The position numbers and the translations under genes are program-made. Under the pieces are notes generated by a model. That model saw only the letters and a program-made list of their open reading frames with translations, was not told where the DNA came from and searched no databases. DNA of 64,000 nucleotides, taken from the NCBI GenBank assembly GCA_904063045.1, contig CAJFCJ010000003.1:1488001-1552000 (forward strand), given 5' to 3'. Of the stretch, positions 34,417 to 47,000 are shown piece by piece. Every line of letters begins with the position of its first letter. The stretch's first letter is position 1. The DNA comes from Dimorphilus gyrociliatus. Taxonomy: Eukaryota; Annelida; Polychaeta; Dinophilidae.

Positions 34417-37400
34417 ATGGCTAGCACTGCTCGTTGTATAGGTAAAGTAGCCGTACTAAACAGTAAAGGGGTTAGAAGAAATAGCTTTGCCACATCGGCC
34501 TCTATAATGACGTTTGGCAGGTATTGCTGATTTTGAAACCAAAGATGTTATTGCAGACTCATAATTTCCTGTTTTAGTAATGAATCGTGTGATGTACGCT
34601 TGCTAAAACCGCACATACCAGACTTGTTTTTCTCATTGATAATTAACTACAATAACAAAACGGTGAGTTCCTTTGAATTTCTGGACTAGAAGTCTCGGAT
34701 AACATTTGTAGATAGTGCTCAAACTCAATTTGAGGTGTTTACTAAACATGTCTATTTTTTATAATTAGGCCTATATCAGAAAGGAAGCCGAATCCGAAAA
34801 AAGAAATCTTTTGGTCAATGACAAACCAATAAGGGAAGAAACGGAATACTATATTAAATCGGGGGATAAATTTGGGGTGGACGGCGGCTTTTTCATTTTC
34901 GACTTTGATAATAAACAGCGAAGATCGTCTTGTTGCGTTACGCCACTAGAGGTAGTTTTTTTCAATATTGCAAACTAAGATTAATACTAATTTAAGTCAT
35001 TTAATTGGAATTTTTATAGGAGGATATGGCACAATTCAGAGATGATATTAAAGATACTCCAAAAGGTAAAAAAGCTGATCAAGTTGTAACCAAGCTATCG
35101 AAAAATCGAGCAATGATAGAGAGTAATCAAATTGAAAGGGTTGATGATAACTTCGATGCAAAAACACCTGGCTTTAAATCTGTTTCATTTGCTCCAGAAG
35201 TCTCACCTGAGGTTTTTATAGTTTCTATTGATTTTTACTTTCTAATTTTTTCAAAAATTCAATAGATATTTGATAAACGACTTCCTCCCAATACTCCTAT
35301 TAGGAGAGGATCGGCACCTCCTCAAATTGTAGGGAGTGCATCAAAGAGATCGTCACTTAAAGCGCCAGTTGCCACGAGTTCGATTAATGATTCTGAGAAT
35401 GCTGTCCCTCTCCATGCGATAGAAACAAAGCGTCGCTCGGAAAGATTTTCCAAGTCAAACACGTCGCTGATAAACCCATCATTAGGTTCCATTATGGAAT
35501 CACCTGTTTCTGATGATGGGAACAATGATGTAGCTATAACAGAGAGCGAATTAGATAATCCACAAGAGAATGACAGCAAGCAAGCAGTTGAGAGGGAAGG
35601 AAAAGACGAAGTTGACGATCTACAACTAGAAATGACACCAAAAAAGCTAAAAAGTGGACCAACAACACCAAGTAAAAAGTGCCCAATACCTTTAAGAGAT
35701 TTTACAGAAACATTACAAGAGAAGAGCGAAGGCAAGGTCTCGCCTGAGATAACCGCAACTAAACCCGAACCCCGAAAAACCCCAGAAAAGCGAAGATCAC
35801 TTAGAGTAACAGAGAAGAAACTAAATGAAGAAAAAGAACTGAAAAATGAAGAGAAGGAAGTGAAGAATGAAGAAAAGGAACTGAAAAATGAAGAGAGGAA
35901 AGTAAAGAATAAAGAAATAGAACTGATGACTGAGGGAAAGAAATTAAATGATAAAGAGAAGGAAGAGTCTGAGAGTATCAATGTGGAAGAAAAATCAGAT
36001 GATCACATTGAAGCATCGTCAGAAATAAAGCACAAAAGTGTAAAGTTGGTAGTTCCAAGTCCCGAGAGAAAACAGATGACTCCTGACGTAAATGTTACAC
36101 CGAAAGCATCCACAGCAGATGATGAAACTATGTCAAAACGGAGAAGTTCCTCTCGTAGGAAAAAAAGCCTTCCAAGAACTCCAACGCCTGCAGTTCGAAG
36201 AACAAGATCTACCCTTTCCGAGACGTATGGATCGGATATGGATAAAATTGAGGAATCAATAGAAGAAGAAGCTGAGAGTGAATCTAATCAAATTTTAAAT
36301 CCAGAAGAGGAAGGAACACCAAAGAAAAAAGGTTCTCTGAATGAAGAGCCTTTAAGCCCTTCAAGTTTGCCATGTAAGTTAGACTTATCTGATTCACAAG
36401 ATGAAGATGAGAAAGACGAAAACAATGCGAAGCCTGATTATGATAAAATTGAAATCGAAGTAATGGATACTGAAACAGCCGAGGAAAAAGAGGATAGTGA
36501 CAAGGAATCGTTAGAACCTTCCTATGATAATGAAGTGTACGAAGAAAAATCAGAGGACACTATGGAAACTGGAACTTCCAATAGTGAAGAAAATGGGAAA
36601 GAATCAGAATCGGAGGTAATTGATACTAACAAATTAACAAAGAAGGAAAGAGATGAGGTCAGAGCAAGACGTCGATCAAGCTTTAGTGTTCGAGAGGAGA
36701 CTACTAAAACTCCAAATGCTTCTCGCATGGTTGCAATGAGAGCCATTAAAGGAGTAAATATACACAAACCAAAAGCGCCAAAAACGGATAAAAGACAGTC
36801 TAAAACACCTAAAACACTATGGTCACACGTAATTACTAAAGGATTGGATGAAGCGGCTTTCAAAACAGAAGAATTAAATAAAACAGAAAAATTAACATCG
36901 AAAGTAAAATCTAAGAAAAGTCGAATGGAGAAAGAAATATCTGTAAGATTTCATTCCAATACTGAACTATATTTAATACTTGATTTTCCACATAGAAAAC
37001 CCCCGCTAATATTCGTATGAAATTGGGTGCAGCTGCTTCTACTGGTCATGCGGAATCACCATCAACTATTTACATTAATAAGAAAATTTCAAGCCATATA
37101 AAGTTAAATGATACTGATAGTAACACTAGTAGTAGTGAGGTAAAATATCACTTGTTCAATTTTATATTGTGTTATATTTCTTATATTGATTTATTCAGAT
37201 TTCCTACTCTGACCTACCACCAACCCCAGATCCTCCAAGTAGTCCGAATGTATCACCGCTGTCTGTATGTAGAAAAAGTACATCTCCTTCTACTTCAGCG
37301 ATGCTAAGAACTGTAGAGGAAGGAACTGTTACAATTTCGGCATCTCCAAAATTAATTTCTCAAAAGAATGAAGAAGAAACTAAAACAGAAGATGTTTACT

Positions 37401-39572
37401 ATTATGGTGTCAGGGAAGTGTTCAATCCCAAAAATGAAAAGACTCCCAGAGTAATAAGAATTAAAGAGCTCTTCTCGTCAAACGAAGACGAAGTTCGCCA
37501 ATCGCCTAAACTGAATGGTTTAAGAAATTTGCTTTTAACTCCAAAAATTAAAGGTTCAATTATTTCAAATTTATAGAAATATTAATTATTATGATATTTT
37601 CCCAAATTGTTTATTAGCTTCTATTAATGATATCGAGAAAAATTACGTGGGCATTAAAGAATTACTTCACGAAGAATCGATTCAGAATTCTCCAGTTTTA
37701 ATAGGAGTAAAAGAGTTGCTGAAAGTCGACAAAGAAAAGGTTGATAAAGAATTGGATATTCGCCCACTATTTCAAGAGGATGAAACAGTGCAAAATTCAC
37801 CAGATTTAAGAGGTATTAGGGAGATGTATTTGGAGCAGACTAAGGATTCGGATATAGATGACAGTGTCCTAGAAAGTATCCCAACGATGTTCGAAAGGAA
37901 CGGGCCGCCGATAGAAATGCAGGATCTTGAAGATGATAATTCTTCTAGCACGATGAACGAGGACGCTTCGTCGCCAACAAAAAGTGATCAGAAAAGAAAT
38001 GTACGTTTCGCTGAGTTTAATGAAGTTTTCCCAGTAACTCCACATAAATTAAAAAGATCTGAGAGAGTAAAAAATATGCAGGTATCCCCCGAAGAGGAGG
38101 AGGAAGATCCTATGGAGGAGTTTGACGAGCAGCCGAAGCCAAAGAAGAAAAGGGTAGCTAAGGGTAGGGGTAGAAAGGCTAAAGTCAAGAGCGCTTCAGA
38201 TGAAGATACAGAGACTAAATCAGTAAAGAAAGCGAACACGCGACGAAAAAAGATACAGGAAAAAGACGATAAGTATAACAAAACTGAAGAAAATGAATTA
38301 ATTGTAGATAAAAATAAAAATGCTGAGTTGGAGGAAGAAAAGAAAGAAAATTCGCCTTCAAAAGTTGAGGAAACACCTATAGTAGAACAAATTTTAACGA
38401 AAGAGGACAAAAATGAAGAAAAAGATAACGAGGAATCGAGTAAAAATATCGAGAAAATTCCTGAAAAAATTGAGAAAAAGAAGCAAACGCGTCGCAAAGT
38501 TAAAGCTAAAGCTATGGAGGAAGACGTAATTGACAAACAGAGTACCGAAAAAGAGGAAAACTCTGAAAAAGATCTACCTTTGTCAACGCCTCAAAAAGAT
38601 CCCAAGGTTACTAAATTAACAGATAAACTAGCTGATTCTCCAGCTCGCAATACTCGACGACGAGCAAAAATGCTAAAAGACGAGGAAAGCCTTGATTCAG
38701 GATCTGTGAAGAAAGCTAATAAAGTTTTAGAACTACCTGATGATTCTGAGCCTGTCAATAAACGAGTAAGCAAAAGAAACCTCAAAGAAGCCGATACCAA
38801 AGTGAAGAAAGCTGGAAGGTCTAAAACACATATGGAATCAAAAGATGAAGCAGACTGCGTTGAAGAACCTAAGAAGAAGAGTCGAATTGTAAGAAAAAAT
38901 AAAAAGGTATCTATCCCTGATGAAGTGATAGTGATCTCTGATACGGAAGATACACTAGCAGAAGTAAAAAAGAAAGCTCCTCGTAGAACAGCAAGAAAGC
39001 CTGCTTCTGAGAAAATGACCGAAGAAGACTCAACAGAGATGGAAAAACCAACATCGAAAGCAGATAAATATGTCGATAATAGTACATCAAAATCGCCAAA
39101 TGAAAAATTTAAAGGTAGAAAGAGAAAGAATATAGAGCCGATTATATCGTCAGAGAAGGACTTGACCGATTCCGTATCTCCATCACAGTCGAAAAAAACA
39201 ACAAGAGGTGGCAAGCAAACCAAAAATATTTTGCCTGAAGAGGTTGCTGAGCACGAAGACGAAAGTAAGCAAAAGAAAGCCCCAGCCAGAGGTAAAAGAA
39301 AAGCCAAGATGGAGAGTCAGGAAGTGGTTCCAGATAAAATTGAAGAAGATAAGAAGAGGCCTGTAAGAAGCTCTAAAAGATCAAAGCCTACTGTTGCTGT
39401 AATATCGGAGGAGGAGGAGCATGGAAAGACCTCAGTGAAAAAATCGTCGACGAAAGGAAGAAAGAGAAAACCTTCCGGGGATGAATTGGAAACTCGGTCC
39501 ATCAAGCAAAAAACAACTGAAGAAGTGCAGGAAAAGCCTAGAGGAAGAGGGCGACCGAGAAAGCAGAAATAG
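34417..39572 (+). CDS. MKI67: Ki-67-like mitotic chromosome surfactant protein
   Basis: Ki-67 coats mitotic chromosomes and recruits PP1. Eight exons (34417-34520, 34578-34662, 34769-34951, 35020-35211, 35266-36942, 36996-37139, 37199-37553, 37618-39572) give 1,564 residues. An FHA-like domain occupies about 1-110. KSVSFAPEVSPE followed by IFDKRLPPNTPIRRGSAP (about 177-206) reproduces the PP1-docking RVxF and following Ki-67/Repo-Man segment FDxxLPPNTPxxRG. A disordered, Ser/Thr-Pro and Lys/Glu-rich body includes a heptad repeat (about 372-412). From about 860 to 990 short units such as YYYGVREVF, IRIKELF, YVGIKELLHEE, LIGVKELLK and LRGIREMY resemble the core of Ki-67 repeats. The C terminus ends PRGRGRPRKQK, an AT-hook. 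No vertebrate-size 122-residue repeats occur. Confidence 0.88.
35815..35945 (+). repeat. 21-base tandem repeat inside the Ki-67 coding region
   Basis: About six copies of a 21-base unit encode the alternating heptads KELKNEE and KEVKNEE, with divergence in the last two copies. The frame is kept, so copy-number change would add or remove whole heptads. Confidence 0.85.
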
Positions 39573-39776
39573 CGAGTGACTAAAATTATTCCTAATTAGC
39601 ATTGTGCTTAATGTAGGTGTTATTTTAGTTTTTTTTAAATGTTCCTGTTTTAACTCTCAAGCTGTTTTTCATCAAATTTTTCTATCGATGAAAGTTATTA
39701 GAATATGATAATTTTATTATAACCTTTTTCAAGTCTATTTTGGTTGATGAAAACACGTTCATGCGATTCTTTATTC

Positions 39777-39782
39777 AATAAA
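39777..39782 (+). terminator. AATAAA poly(A) signal of Ki-67
   Basis: Canonical hexamer 205 bases after the stop codon. Confidence 0.6.
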
Positions 39783-41034
39783 AGTTGTAATGTTGCTAAA
39801 AACGTTAAAGTTGAAGATAATGATTCCTATTTATTTTAAATTTTGCGGAAAGGTTTACTAATGTAATCTTTTAAATCATAACTAATCGATTTGCTAGAAC
39901 AAAACATGGTGTGATGGGCCGTTTGATAAATATTGATTATTTGAATAAAAATACTCGTAAATAAGACATCAAATTCAAGGCAAAGCCAACTTTTGATTTT
40001 AATAGAATAACAAGTCATAAGCAATCAATAAGATTTACTACAGCATAAATAGGATTAAAAATTTGCTAAATATTTTCTAAATTATCGGTTATGTGTCAGG
40101 TGCGGAAAATGCTCCAGGTGTTAAAAACAATAACAATATTAGATAGCGATTACATTTGATATTTTTATAGCAACCCTTCGTCAAAAGTTCATTGAAAAAT
40201 CTGTGAAGCTTTTATATTAGTGTGTTTAAAGTTCATTTCCCCTCTATTTTGATCTTTTAATATACTTGTTTATAATATTTGGTATTAGAAAGCTTTATTC
40301 TCCGCGTAACAATCGACAAAAAAATCTTAAAGAATGACATATTTTAAGCTTGGCCTAAATTACATAATCTTTTTATTACTATAAAAAAACGATCGTTAGT
40401 GCTTGTACTTTTGCACAAACCGTGAGAGTATGTAGTGTATCACTTTTATGTTAAACTTATGTATGTATATATATATTATATGTATATATAATATAAATAT
40501 ATAATTATAAATATTGATCTAATTTGCATGAACAGGTTTTAGTAAAAACGCGTACAACGATCGAAAAACATACTGTATATGTATGTCGCTTTAGTAAAAG
40601 CAACTGATAAAAAAGATGACTTACGACAATCAAGCCAAACTTCACCGTAATACAAGTACGCGTCTTGTCATATGATAATCAGTTAATTAACATTTGTCGT
40701 CATTGTTGTATATACAGTATAAGCTCTAAGTACAATTTGGACAAATACACCTGCAAGAAATATACACACAATATATATCACATATATATACGTATATATA
40801 CATATATGTATTTATATATATATGCGTTAATATGTAATATTAGTTCTACGCATAAAAGGAATTTACTAAGCAATGACTAATACTTTCGAAAGCCTGTCCT
40901 TTTACTCCCGCCATTTCAATCAAGTGATTTTTCGGATACTATTTTTTATGTACAGTTGACAGCCGATCCGCAAAATACGTTCAAGTATGACTTGGCAGAA
41001 GAAAGAAATGTTCAAGTTCACCATATAGATGGCG
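39783..41034. other. Convergent intergenic region Ki-67 / TSC22
   Basis: 1.25 kb of very AT-rich DNA, including TATATA/TATG microsatellite stretches near 40450-40505 and 40760-40830 and ATACWGTAT motifs at 40570 and 40712. Part must be the TSC22 3' untranslated region. No coding exon seen. Confidence 0.5.
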
Positions 41035-44000
41035 CTAAGAAGCATGAGGAGAAGGTGATTGCCCAGTGCCCTGTTGGGAATTCGGTAGTGAAGCTATAAC
41101 GTCAGGTGTAACATTTTTTCGTAATATATCATTCTCCATTTCTAGTCTCTGATTTTTTTCTAAGAGTTCTTTAATTTGCACTTTTAATACATCAACTTCT
41201 TCTTTAACTGCATACATAAGGTGCGATTTTACTAAATCCATTGCTTGCTCTATTTTATTATCTATTGCTACCGTGCTTGCACCACTGTAGGAAAAAAGAG
41301 AACTTTTAGAAAGAAATGCAGAAATAGTTTTAAAAAATTATTCTTTTCTGTAACAAGTATGGTTTATCGTCAATGGATATTTTTATGTAAATCCTCTTGT
41401 CGGCATGAATTACATTAATGGGCTATAAATAAAAAATAGGCCAGGAATTGTAAACAAATATTCGTATTTAAAAAAATATTGTTAAATATAGTTTGGAATA
41501 TTCGTTTCATGAATTTCAAATAGTATAAACAAAAAAGTTGAGATAAAAATAGGTAATGTCAAAAAGGTTAAAAAACACTTATAGGGTGATTTTTTGAAGT
41601 AATAATAATTATTAACTTTATGTAATAATGTGCTCTACTACTATGGCCAAAAAACATTGAGTATTAGATAAGACAAAAAAAATATTTTTGATTATAAAAA
41701 AACGAATGAATACAAAAATCAATAGTTGCTCAATACATTCACTACCTAACTCAGAAACACCAACCAATTTTTCTTACATTGTGTCACTAAAAATTAAGAA
41801 ATTTAACAACCTAACAAGAAAGGCGAGAATCAAATCAATATCCGAATATATCGAACTCTTAACCGGAAGCTTTACAGTTTCATTACGCTCAACCCAATTA
41901 AGTACGCGATCTATTAGAGAATGATGTGCCAAAATGTCCATCATAATTCGATGACCTTCCTAGAACGCTTCGCATACCAAACTGAATCGACCAGCGACCT
42001 GCATTTATTATCTCAAACATTAGCCTGGTTCCCGTAATTTATTTAAGCAGGCAGATTGCAGTTGACTGCAGCGGACGTTGAACCCAACGACGTCAAGGCC
42101 TAAACTAATCATTACACACTGCTAGGTTATGTCGCTTATTTATAATCTGTAAGCAGGGCTTCAAGATTATTGAATAGTTGACCAAGAAATTTTTGTTTTG
42201 TCATGAATAACTTTACTTCTGGATGCAATATCCAAGTTTAAAACTAAAAATAGCTAATCTAGTTTATCTACAACATGAGTGTCTCGAGTATATTTACACA
42301 TATGTGAAACGATCCTGATCGAATTTGGATGTTTTTCAGCGTCTTCAGACTTATATTTCCTTTCTATATCACTGCTATGACATCAAATATCCTCTACTCT
42401 ACTTTTTTTCTCATTAACTAACGCATTACAGCAAGACTTTTTACGTTCTCTTTAATAACGAATATAGGTATAAATTTATCCAATGAAAAACAGCTAGCCT
42501 TGTTTGGGTATGACGTCAGCAATAATTTTTTTGAAAGAGGACGCAAGATGCATAATCTCACGCAGTAAATCTTGTTTACGTCTGGAAAGAGAAATCTCCA
42601 TCGTCGGATAAACTAGTTCTAGGACAGACAAAAAATTTTGGTAAACATTGAATACCAATATATCACCTGAACAAGATGTGCTCACACCGAGGCCAATCTG
42701 TAGCGTCCATTGACGCTGCTTCTCCTGGTCTACCCTGTTTCCGTAGTAACCAAAAAGATATGCGCTGACGTCATTTAGATGCGAGTTTAGATTGAGACAT
42801 CTAGGTTCCGCCTAGAGTAAATTCGTTTACGCATTGACGTTTACAACCACAGACTAACATATTTTTGATGATCTTTCAAATTTTCGTTTCAAGACGTGTA
42901 GCAAGGTCATCAATGGAAACATTATGCACATGAAAAACTGCACTCAATAACATAACATTAGCAATTAGGGAAAATTCCATTGATACATGCGATAATTAAT
43001 TTAATTAAAATTAAAATTAAAAAACCTACTGATCCAATAAATCTAAATCGATATTTAAAAATCCCAGTTTCATCAGCATATCTCCTAATTTTCGATTTGA
43101 GTTATCGCAATCACCTAGTGGTTTTTCGTTCCTGACAGAAATATCGCAAGAGAGCATCATTTTGTGTGTTTAAGCATGAAACGACTCGCTCGACAATAGC
43201 AGCTTGAATAATTTTTAACAATATGGTAAACGTTTTATAAACATAGGGAATTTCCATTGATTTGCATAATTTATGCGAAGTCTTCACAACTTGTGTAACC
43301 TGAAGCGGCCTAGTATTTCTCTATATAGAGTATATGTATATTGAAAATATAGTGTTTTTTTAGATTTAAAAAAAAATAAAATTGATGGCTATTAAAGCTA
43401 AGAAAATATTGAGGTTAACTAAATTACTTATAGCTCAGAAGTCTGAGATAAAACATAACAACAAATCAATATTAGATCTTTATCGGCAGGCAGTCGATGA
43501 TTGAATTACATGGTAGGACAAATATTCTAAAGGTTATAGAAACAGCTAGAATATTTTAAAGAATATTGCAGTAAACAACCCCAATAAATAAATATTATAA
43601 GAAATGATTAAAGATCTTTTGTTCACTCTATATACTATCTATCCAGTAGAGCATATTTGAACAGTTTTAAATTAAAATCGCAATATATTATTTCTTTGTG
43701 TGTTTGAGGTCAAGCAACGACCGATAGACCATATCCCTCCATTTTCAGCGACAATAAAATAATCAAATGTGTACGTTTGTACATTAACACACGAGTTATT
43801 TGTTGAAATTTGTGAGCCAAGTGTAACAGTAAATACAGTAATAAATAAAAATGGGTAAAAAAAGGAGGTTATGGATTGATTGTTAAAATAGACTCAGAAT
43901 AATTCGAAGGCGGTTAGCATTTACGCCCTTTTTCTAATTGTGTTAAAGTAAATATTTTTATGCAAAAGCCCTAATGTCACCTTATAGATTTCTTCGCTAT

Positions 44001-47000
44001 TCCTAGGCCGCAGAGAATTCAGCGGCAAAATTTTAAACAGGCGATCTTGTTCTACTTAAGTAAATTGTTTAACGTGTATATGTACCAGAATATTGTACAA
44101 AGGCTCTTTTCTACGTTTTAAAACAGTTTAAAAAGCCAAAAAAGTATTAGGTGAAAGATCAGCTTTCTTTTTTCAAGTGTCTTTTTTGTTTCATGGACTG
44201 CTCGCATGAGAAATCCATCGTTCTGGGAATGTTTTAAACATTTCCAAAACATCTTTTAAGTCTTTTATTGATTAAATTTGCTACCACAAAAAAAATCTAT
44301 AAATATTTGTTAAAATATTGATGTGTTGTATTTATTGAACTGTTTCATTTCAATTGATCTCTGTTGAAACTGTTCTATATATCTAAAAATAGCGGTAAAC
44401 AACCTAATAACTATTATATTACTTTTAGATAAGGTTTATTTCGAGTTTCTGATGACCAATGTCTAAGTTATTAACTTTTGTAGCCATGAAAATTCAACCT
44501 TTAATTTACCCTTCAAGAAAATTATAACTCTTAAGGCCATGTTCTGTTTTTAACATACTAATCTTAGGTTAAACTCTTTACATCCTGTTTAACTTAACAA
44601 CACGATTTAAGACTTATTCATCTTATTTGTCTAATGTAAGTTTAAAAAAAATTAAAACCAAGAGAATTAAAACGTTAGTTTAATTTAAAAAGTCTATGAA
44701 ATTGATAAGAAAATATACCTCGTCTCCATGGTAGCTTTGGAAAAAATATTAATTTTTTGCTCTGAACTCTTTAGTAAAATTCCAAGGATGTTTCTTCTCG
44801 AAAAAAGCACCAGTTAAAAAAACAACTTCGGAATAAGATTGTTTCCCAAAATAACTTTTGAAGTTCTATCTTTCTATATTGATTATTACACAACTTTTCT
44901 AAGCTTGCATCAAAGTTGAATCGAAAGTTAAGTTTAAAAAGTTTGAATATTTTTTTCAGGCCTATGAAACTCAGATAAGTTGTAAAAATTACAATAACCA
45001 GAAACGCCATCTACAATGCATAAAAACTACACGCTAGATGTAGCTAACAGCTGAAAAAACTTCTACATTACATATAGTGAAGGGATTCTTTTAACTTGTA
45101 AGATGCTGCGATAATGTTCACAACATGTTTTTAAATGCTATTTCTAGAGGACGGTAATCGTAAAAATATATTTTACTGGATTCTTAAATTTATATAATCT
45201 ATTCTGAGATAGAACAAATTACTCGAAATGGGTTAATAAATTTGCTTTCCTGTATCAGTCTCTAATAAATTTTACTTAAGAACATTTAATGGAACGTCTC
45301 AGCAAGAAATTAAAAAAAAAAAGCATTTGGCAAACGAAACCAAAGTAGTGTTAGTGCACTTACGAACACTAAAACGATGCCTGTCAGTGCGCTTCATCGA
45401 CCTGAACGCGTGCTAATCAATCCAATCAAATGTCAGTGTCAATTAAGGATTTAAGATTTGGTTCTTAATATAAAGTAAAAGTTTTATAATCATACTTGCG
45501 ATTACTTTTCATTTCAATTATTATTATTGACGATAGTAAGTATCCTCTTTGCTGTCTAATTGAAAAATTCATCTCGGAGTATTATCTCATATAGAGCTAT
45601 TAATAGTAAGATATTAATCGTAATATATAACTAAAATGACTAATTAGGTAGCAAATGTCGGTCAAAAAAAGACATGGATCTCGCTTTATGCTATTTAAAT
45701 AGCTAAACCGACGTAGGAAATACGTAATTAGATATAGCCAATACAGTTGAAACCTGAGTTCAGTTTGTATAAAGTCTGCGGTTTATAATAAAGCAGCAGG
45801 ATACGTAAAACAAACATATATGAGTTTCTAGCATTATTTCAACCCAGTTTTAACTAGAGTGTAGATAGTAACTAATGAGGATAAAAATATTTCTCCAACA
45901 GATCATTTCACATAAAAGATAAATACAATTTAATTGTGAATTCATTCAAATTTCATTTTAAGTTTTAGTAAAATCTTTCAAATTTAAGAAGTTAACCAAA
46001 ATACTTTTAGTAAAATAAACAATGGCTTTCTTTTGCATTTCAATTTATGGCCTTGCCTTCGTTAAAGAATTTCGAGATAATAGAGGAACCTAAAAGCATT
46101 TCTTTATTTGCAACATGCTATAAATTGAATCAAGAGACACATTTAGTACTTTTGTGAGATTCTAGGTATAAGTTATTGTCTCAGCCTTAATTAATTATGG
46201 GTTAACTAGTAGCAAAACTTTGTAGAAACTAATGGAAAATTTTTCTTTGTTTTAGCACTATACAAAGAGAAATGAAAATCGCTCAAAAATATAAAACACA
46301 TTTTCAGTCGAAAATCGATGCAAATTGACAAAAAGGACAAATGGAAACAAACTAGGTTATGCGCTTGTAATACTATCAAACAATTTTTAAATTCCTGTAA
46401 GATTTCAAAAAAAGATCAGATCCGATATGAGAGAACATCACTCTCTCAATTAATACATAATTTTCGTTATGGTCGTTTTGTATTCAAATATGGTGACTGA
46501 TTAATTAATCGATCGTTATCGGCAAGAAAAAAGCAAGACACCCTTAATGGTAACTTTTTCTTCATTAGCAATTAACTAAACTTATTCATTTTATCTTCTG
46601 TTATGTAAAAACAATTATTGAAGGAAATAATTGACTATTAAGAATCTGTACGTCTTGAATTATCTCGATAAAATTCCCATAAACTGTAGTAGACTATCGT
46701 CACAATCTAAAACAATGAAAAACGCCCATTTTCTAGAAAGTTGCTCGTAAGAGTTGAGAATAAGATGAGCTGAATTCCTCAAGGACAAATATATTTCTCA
46801 ACTAGAGTGTGTTTTACTTGAGTTTGTATTCCATTATCGTTGAGTTACCAGTTTAGCTGTCTTTTTATTAATCTCCTATAGATTTCATTATGGATTTATC
46901 AATAAATATTTTCCGACAGTAATTTATATTATCAAAAAGAAGGCTTAACGATTTTAACTGTTTCTGGTCATTATTATTCAGCTTCGATTTGAATATTTAA

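Noticed and set aside
35322-35981. 219-codon serine-rich open frame on the minus strand
   Set aside because: It is the antisense shadow of the Lys/Glu/Ser-rich Ki-67 exon, where GAA/AAG codons read as TTC/CTT.
38591-39307. 238-codon minus-strand open frame
   Set aside because: Also an antisense shadow of Ki-67, with Phe/Leu/Ser-rich composition produced by the opposite strand.
42494-42685. 63-codon minus-strand frame in the TSC22 intron
   Set aside because: It lacks a usable donor at its end and has no ATG near its start. The overlapping frame that starts at 42710 gives a phase-correct TSC22 first exon instead.
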